DNA of 64,000 nucleotides from AP-15 sp963755435 (GTDB lineage: Bacteria > Pseudomonadota > Alphaproteobacteria > ATCC43930 > CGMCC-115725). The translations under genes and the position numbers were made by a program. The notes under the pieces are model-generated. The model did not search any database, was not told the DNA's origin, and saw only the letters and a list, made by a program, of their open reading frames with translations. Of the stretch, positions 59,876 through 64,000 are shown one piece after another. Where the stretch lies: contig CAVWJX010000003.1 in the NCBI GenBank assembly GCA_963755435.1, positions 62,001 to 126,000 of the forward strand, in the 5' to 3' direction. Positions within the stretch are counted from its first letter, which is position 1. The number at the start of each line of letters is the position of its first letter.

Positions 59876-61384
59876 ATGCCTTATTCCAGCCTGCGCGAGT
59901 TTATCGACCGGCTCGAAGCGAGCGGGCGGCTCACGCGGGTCGGAGCGCCGATCTCGCCCGATCTCGAGATGACCGAGATCCAGACGCGCCTATTGGCCGA
60001 AGGCGGGCCGGCGGCATTGTTCGAGAATGTCGTCCGCGCCACCGGCGCGAGGTATCCGATGCCGGTCCTGGTCAATTTGTTCGGCACCGTCGAACGAGTT
60101 GCCTGGGGCATGGACCGCGAGCCTGGGGAATTGCGCGAGATTGGCCGGACCCTGGCCTTCCTGAAGCAGCCGGAGCCGCCCGGTGGCTGGCGCGAGGCGC
60201 TCGATCTGTTGCCGTTGTTGCGCACCGTCATGGCGATGCGGCCGCGCACCGTGGGCTCGGCGCCGTGCCAGGAAGTGATTTTGCGCGGCAGCGAGATCGA
60301 TCTCGGCGCGTTGCCGGTGCAGACCTGCTGGCCTGGCGAGCCGGCGCCACTGATCACCTGGCCGCTGGTGGTGACCAAAGGGCCGGGCGCGCGACGCGAG
60401 GACGGCTTCAATCTCGGCATCTACCGGATGCAGGTGACCGGCCGCGACACCACCTTGATGCGCTGGCTTAAGCATCGCGGCGGGGCGCAGCACCATCAGC
60501 GCTGGACCGCCGAGCGGGCCGAGCCGCTGCCGGCCGCGGCGGTGATCGGCGCCGATCCCGGCACCATCCTCGCCGCCGTGACCCCGGTGCCCGACACCCT
60601 CTCGGAATATCAGTTCGCCGGGCTATTGCGCGGCCGCAAGGTGGAGTTGGTCGATTGCAAGACCATTCCCTTGAAGGTGCCGGCGCAGGCCGAGATCGTG
60701 CTCGAAGGCCATGTCGCACTCGACGAATACGGCGACGAAGGCCCCTATGGCGACCACACTGGCTATTACAATTCGGTCGAGCGCTTCCCGGTGTTTCGCC
60801 TGTCGGCGATCACGATGCGGGCGAGCCCGATTTATCTCTCGACCTTCACCGGCCGGCCGCCCGACGAACCATCGATTCTAGGCGAAGCGCTGAACGAGGT
60901 GTTCATCCCGCTATTGCAGCAGCAATTTCCCGAGATCGTCGATTTCTGGCTGCCGCCCGAGGGCTGCTCCTACCGCATCGCGGTGGTGGCGATCAGGAAG
61001 TCTTATCCCGGCCACGCCAAGCGGGTGATGATGGGGATCTGGTCGTTCCTGCGCCAGTTCATGTACACGAAGTTCGTCATTGTGGTCGACGACGACATTG
61101 ACGCGCGTAATTGGAAGGACGTGATGTGGGCGGTCTCGACCCGCATGGACCCGGTGCGCGACGTGACCCTGGTCGACCACACGCCGATCGACTATCTCGA
61201 CTTTGCCTCGCCGGAATCAGGTCTCGGGGGCAAGATCGGGCTCGACGCCACCGGCAAAATGCCGCCCGAGACGCGGCGCGAGTGGGGCCGCCCGATCCGC
61301 ATGAGCGACGCCATCGTTGCCGAGGTGACCCGCAAATGGGCGAGCTATGGGCTGCCGGGCAGCGGCAAGCCCATCTGGAAATAA
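59876..61384 (+). CDS. ubiD: UbiD family decarboxylase
   Basis: A 502-residue prenyl-FMN-dependent decarboxylase, probably converting 4-hydroxy-3-polyprenylbenzoate to the polyprenylphenol in ubiquinone synthesis. The opening is LREFIDRLEASGRLTRV. The cofactor and metal region is FNLGIYRMQVTGRDTTLMRW near residue 180, and the acidic motif is DEYGDEGPYGDHTGYYNSVE near 283 (catalytic Glu residues). STFTGRPPDEPSILGEALNE near 323, VVAIRKSYPGHAKRVMMGIW near 370 and VVDDDIDARNWKDVMWAVST near 400 follow. The cofactor would come from UbiX, encoded about 10 kb away. ATG 59876 opens the family start. Confidence 0.95.
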   Translation: MPYSSLREFIDRLEASGRLTRVGAPISPDLEMTEIQTRLLAEGGPAALFENVVRATGARYPMPVLVNLFGTVERVAWGMDREPGELREIGRTLAFLKQPEPPGGWREALDLLPLLRTVMAMRPRTVGSAPCQEVILRGSEIDLGALPVQTCWPGEPAPLITWPLVVTKGPGARREDGFNLGIYRMQVTGRDTTLMRWLKHRGGAQHHQRWTAERAEPLPAAAVIGADPGTILAAVTPVPDTLSEYQFAGLLRGRKVELVDCKTIPLKVPAQAEIVLEGHVALDEYGDEGPYGDHTGYYNSVERFPVFRLSAITMRASPIYLSTFTGRPPDEPSILGEALNEVFIPLLQQQFPEIVDFWLPPEGCSYRIAVVAIRKSYPGHAKRVMMGIWSFLRQFMYTKFVIVVDDDIDARNWKDVMWAVSTRMDPVRDVTLVDHTPIDYLDFASPESGLGGKIGLDATGKMPPETRREWGRPIRMSDAIVAEVTRKWASYGLPGSGKPIWK

Positions 61385-61412
61385 ACGAAACGGACGAAAA
61401 AGGACATTGAAG

Positions 61413-61676
61413 ATGACAGGGCAAAGGGTCTACGGGCGCGTTCTAAGTCGCAAATATAGTATCGGTGCGAAGCAGTCACGCTACCGTGAAACTGGAGATT
61501 TCTACGAATGCTTAACGAAATTTCCGGGAGCTTTGTGGGATCCTGACGGTTACGTTATGTTCGAGACGAAGGAGCACTACGATCGCTCTCCGTATCTCCA
61601 GTTCGGCGTTAAGCTTCACGTACCGGGAGGTATTGCAGCAATGCCCAGCTATGTACGTATTAAGGAGACGAAATGA
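61413..61676 (+). CDS. Small hypothetical protein of foreign base composition
   Basis: An 87-residue protein starting at ATG 61413, preceded by AAGGA about nine bases upstream. It is rich in aromatic and basic residues: RETGDFYECLTKFPGALWD, then PDGYVMFETKEHYDRSPYLQ, FGVKLHVPGGIAAMPSYVRI. It is close to 50% GC in a GC-rich neighbourhood, with many A/T third positions, so it was probably acquired by transfer. The LWDPDGYVMF segment with following PYLQ and PGGI vaguely recalls small domains in HNH or restriction-type proteins, but I do not recognise a family. It sits between ubiD and pmbA, in the same direction. Confidence 0.6.
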   Translation: MTGQRVYGRVLSRKYSIGAKQSRYRETGDFYECLTKFPGALWDPDGYVMFETKEHYDRSPYLQFGVKLHVPGGIAAMPSYVRIKETK

Positions 61677-61713
61677 AGCGATTATCTATCAATGAATGTC
61701 CCTCGGAGCTGCG

Positions 61714-63060
61714 ATGACAGAAAACTGCGAAAATGCGATCGATCTGCTGCACGACCTGATCGGTCGGGCGCAGCGTGCCGGGGCCGACGCTGCCGATGCG
61801 GTGCTGTTCGAGGGCGTCTCGTTGTCGCACGGCCGCCGGCTCGGCAAGACCGAGAAGCTCGAACGCTCCGAGGGCCACGATCTCGGGCTGCGGGTCTTTA
61901 TCGGCCGACAGCAGGCGATCGTGTCGTCGAGCGACCGGTCGTCAGCGGCGCTCGATGAACTCGTCGCGCGCGCGGTGGCGATGGCCAAAGCGGTGCCCGA
62001 AGACCCCTATTGCGGCCTTGCCGAGCCCAGCGAGATCGCCCGGCAATGGCCGGCGCTCGATACCTTCGACGCGCAGGAGCCGAGCGCCGAGATATTGATC
62101 GAGCGGGCGCGCGCCGCCGAGGAGGCGGCACTGGCGGTCAAAGGCGTGACCAATTCCGAGGGTGCCGAGGCCGGCTGGGGCCGCTCGGAGATCGCCCTCG
62201 TCGCCTCGAATGGCTTTGCCGGCACGTATCGCGGGTCGAGTTATGGGGTCAGCGCCTCGGTAATCGGCGGCGAGGGCACCGGCATGGAGCGCGACTACGA
62301 TTATTCGAGCGCGGTTTATGCCGCCGATCTGCGCGACCCGGCTGAGATCGGCAGGAGCGCCGGCGAGCGCGCAGTGCGTCGTCTCGGCGCCAGGAAAATG
62401 CCGACCGCTCGCGTTCCGGTGGTATTCGACCCGCGCGTCGCCCGCAGCTTTATTTCATATCTGCTGGGCGCGATCTCGGGACCTTCGATCGCCCGCGGCA
62501 CCAGCTTTCTGAAGGATCGGCTCGGCCAGCGCATTTTTCCCGAGGCGATCACCATCATCGACGACCCGCACCGTCGGCGCGGGCTGCGCTCGAAGCCGTT
62601 CGACGGCGAGGGCATCGCCAACCACCGCCGCGCGATCGTCGACAAGGGCGTGCTGACGACCTGGCTGTTGGATCTTCGCTCGGCCCGGCAATTGGGCCTC
62701 CACACCACCGGCCACGCCGCGCGCGGCACCGCCTCGCCGCCATCGCCTTCGGCCACCAATGTTTGGATCGAGCCCGGCGCGGTAACGCCGCAGGCGCTGA
62801 TCGCCGATATCGAGAGCGGGTTCTACGTGACCGAGATGATGGGGTTCGGAGTGAACGGCGTCACTGGCGATTACAGCCGGGGTGCGGCCGGGTTTTGGAT
62901 CGACAAGGGTGAGATCGTCTTTCCGGTCAGCGAGATGACCGTCGCCGGCAATTTGAAGGACATCTTCGCCCGCCTCGTCGCCGCCGACGACCTCGAATTC
63001 AGGGCCGGCACCGACGCGCCGACCTTGCGGGTCGATGATCTGACCGTGGCCGGGGCTTAG
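61714..63060 (+). CDS. pmbA: TldD/PmbA family metalloprotease-related protein
   Basis: A 448-residue PmbA-type subunit. With TldD, PmbA forms a heterodimeric zinc protease that processes small peptides such as microcin B17 precursors and the CcdA antitoxin. PmbA itself lacks the zinc motif, as here (no HExxxH). Features: AVLFEGVSLSHGRRLGKTEK at residues about 30-50, LGLRVFIGRQQAIVSSSDRS near 63, VVFDPRVARSFISYLLGAIS near 240, and FYVTEMMGFGVNGVTGDYSR followed by GAAGFWIDKGEIVFPVSEMT at 370-415. ATG 61714 has GGAG five bases upstream and is preferred over ATG 61696. tldD is not in the window. Confidence 0.9.
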   Translation: MTENCENAIDLLHDLIGRAQRAGADAADAVLFEGVSLSHGRRLGKTEKLERSEGHDLGLRVFIGRQQAIVSSSDRSSAALDELVARAVAMAKAVPEDPYCGLAEPSEIARQWPALDTFDAQEPSAEILIERARAAEEAALAVKGVTNSEGAEAGWGRSEIALVASNGFAGTYRGSSYGVSASVIGGEGTGMERDYDYSSAVYAADLRDPAEIGRSAGERAVRRLGARKMPTARVPVVFDPRVARSFISYLLGAISGPSIARGTSFLKDRLGQRIFPEAITIIDDPHRRRGLRSKPFDGEGIANHRRAIVDKGVLTTWLLDLRSARQLGLHTTGHAARGTASPPSPSATNVWIEPGAVTPQALIADIESGFYVTEMMGFGVNGVTGDYSRGAAGFWIDKGEIVFPVSEMTVAGNLKDIFARLVAADDLEFRAGTDAPTLRVDDLTVAGA

Positions 63061-63194
63061 GTGCTGCAGGCAGAACGATTGAGAACATCCGAGGAAGCCC
63101 TCGGTACAGGCGCGATCTGTAGACCGGGTTCGGACTGGATCATTCTGTTATGATCGATCCGTCTCGCCCCGTTGATGCTCCAAGGAGAAGCCCG

Positions 63195-63863
63195 ATGCCC
63201 CTCAAACGTCGCCAAATCGCCTGGCGGGCCGCGCAGGACCTGGTCGACGGCGCCTATGTGAACCTTGGGATCGGGCTGCCGACCCTGGTTTCGGACTTCA
63301 TCCCGCAGGGTCGCGAAATCGTCCTGCACAGCGAGAACGGCATATTGGGCGTCGGCCCAGCACCTGGTGCCAACGAAGTGGATCCCGATCTGATCAACGC
63401 CGGAAAGCAGCCGATCACGCTAGTCACCGGCGGCAGCTACGTGCACCACACCGACTCGTTCCTGATGATCCGCGGCGGCCACCTCGATCTGGCTCTGCTC
63501 GGCGCCTTCGAGGTTGCCGAGAATGGTGATCTGGCGAATTGGACGACCGACGATCCGGGCTTTCCGCCCGGCGTCGGCGGCGCCATGGACCTGGCCGTCG
63601 GCGCCAAGGAGATCCGCGTGCTGGTCGAGCATACGACGAAGTCCGGCATGCCGCGCATCCGCCGGCGCTGCGAATATCCGTTGACCGCCGCCGCTGCGGT
63701 GCGCCGAATCTACACCGACCTCGCCGTCATTGACGTCACCGGCGAGGGGCTCGTCGTTCGCGAGATCGCCGAGGATCTCGATTTTGCGGCGCTGCAAGCC
63801 AAAACCGAGGCCGCCCTTCACCCCGCCCGCGACTTGAAGCCGCTACGCGCCCCACCAGTCTAG
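63195..63863 (+). CDS. 3-oxoacid CoA-transferase subunit B
   Basis: A 222-residue beta subunit of a class I CoA-transferase (AtoA/PcaJ/ScoB type), moving CoA from succinyl-CoA or acetyl-CoA to a 3-oxoacid. LKRRQIAWRAAQDLVDGAYV leads to NLGIGLPTLVSDFIP. The active-site Glu is in LHSENGILGVGP near residue 45, and SFLMIRGGHLDLALLGAFEV is near 95. ATG 63195 follows AAGGAGAAG at an ideal distance. The alpha subunit normally precedes the beta gene in one operon; here the upstream gene is pmbA, so the alpha gene is missing, displaced or outside the window. Confidence 0.88.
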   Translation: MPLKRRQIAWRAAQDLVDGAYVNLGIGLPTLVSDFIPQGREIVLHSENGILGVGPAPGANEVDPDLINAGKQPITLVTGGSYVHHTDSFLMIRGGHLDLALLGAFEVAENGDLANWTTDDPGFPPGVGGAMDLAVGAKEIRVLVEHTTKSGMPRIRRRCEYPLTAAAAVRRIYTDLAVIDVTGEGLVVREIAEDLDFAALQAKTEAALHPARDLKPLRAPPV

Positions 63864-63998
63864 GAGGCGTGTCCCCCCGGCGCATGGTTTGGCGGCGAGG
63901 ATACGATCTTCTCGGGGCCGACCTTTCTCACATCGTCCACCACTCCGGTTCCGGAGCCCGGGTCGATCGCGCTGCTCGGTGCCGGCCGGGCGAGCCCC
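63864..63998 (+). pseudogene. PEP-CTERM sorting-signal remnant (cut by window end)
   Basis: The frame that follows the CoA-transferase stop reads, from about 63915, FSGPTFLTSSTTPVPEPGSI then ALLGAG. V-P-E-P-G-S-x-A-L-L-G-A-G is the PEP-CTERM anchor that exosortase EpsH recognises on exported proteins. There is no ATG, GTG or TTG between the CoA-transferase stop and this segment in the frame. The tail turns into RASP instead of a membrane helix at the window edge. It is probably the decayed end of a PEP-CTERM gene, but the window end prevents certainty. Confidence 0.4.
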
Positions 63999-64000
63999 GA

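Overview
The window is a gene-dense, GC-rich (roughly two-thirds GC by eye) stretch of bacterial chromosome, almost certainly from an alphaproteobacterium. The support is gene order and content: glmU-glmS next to a divergent gph, thrS-infC-rpmI-rplT followed by pheS-pheT, erpA-xthA, rpmB followed by tamA-tamB, an AceE-like transketolase, and UbiX/UbiD. Many starts are GTG or TTG, and GTGA or TGATG stop/start overlaps are frequent. I cannot name the genus. I see no rRNA, tRNA, CRISPR array, intact transposase or prophage.

Layout. 1-4.3 kb: the end of a phosphoesterase, coaBC, an Rrf2 regulator and cysK. 4.4-10.5 kb (minus): a surface-polysaccharide cluster with ABC-2 export permease and ATPase, rfbF, two SDR sugar dehydratases/epimerases, an RfbC-type 3,5-epimerase and a methyltransferase interrupted by a stop codon. 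10.7-21.5 kb: a KamA/EpmB-like radical SAM enzyme, xthA, erpA, a PRC-barrel protein, the AceE-like enzyme, a YVTN beta-propeller protein, a frameshifted coiled-coil gene, an alpha/beta hydrolase and a cation/proton antiporter. 21.5-28.8 kb (minus): DUF924, two decayed genes, a YdiJ-like FAD/Fe-S dehydrogenase (frameshifted, carrying an in-frame palindromic repeat), a Spy-like protein, a frameshifted class IV aminotransferase and an ICMT-type methyltransferase. 28.8-36 kb (minus): pheT, pheS, rplT, rpmI, infC and thrS. 36-47 kb: a frameshifted glycosyltransferase, a hydrolase, glmS, glmU, gph, msrP, an EF-G paralogue and an aspartate aminotransferase. 47-64 kb: a threonine-synthase-like enzyme, ubiX, small proteins, a porin stub, an acyl-CoA synthetase, rpmB, tamA-tamB, an MFS transporter, ubiD, pmbA and a CoA-transferase beta subunit.

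How the genes work together. The sugar cluster makes and exports a modified surface glycan. glmU/glmS supply UDP-GlcNAc, and TamA/TamB serve the outer membrane. UbiX makes the prenyl-FMN cofactor for UbiD. The translation block couples two tRNA synthetases with IF3, L35 and L20.

The most notable observations are: (1) at least six otherwise recognisable genes are broken by single-base indels or an in-frame stop, mostly at short homopolymers, which means either pseudogenes or assembly errors; (2) infC appears to start at AUA, which suggests IF3 autoregulation; (3) a palindromic repeat is inserted in frame in the YdiJ-like gene; (4) the EF-G paralogue lacks the catalytic His of its G3 motif; (5) rfbF has mosaic base composition. 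I did not find a convincing wholly new multi-gene system.
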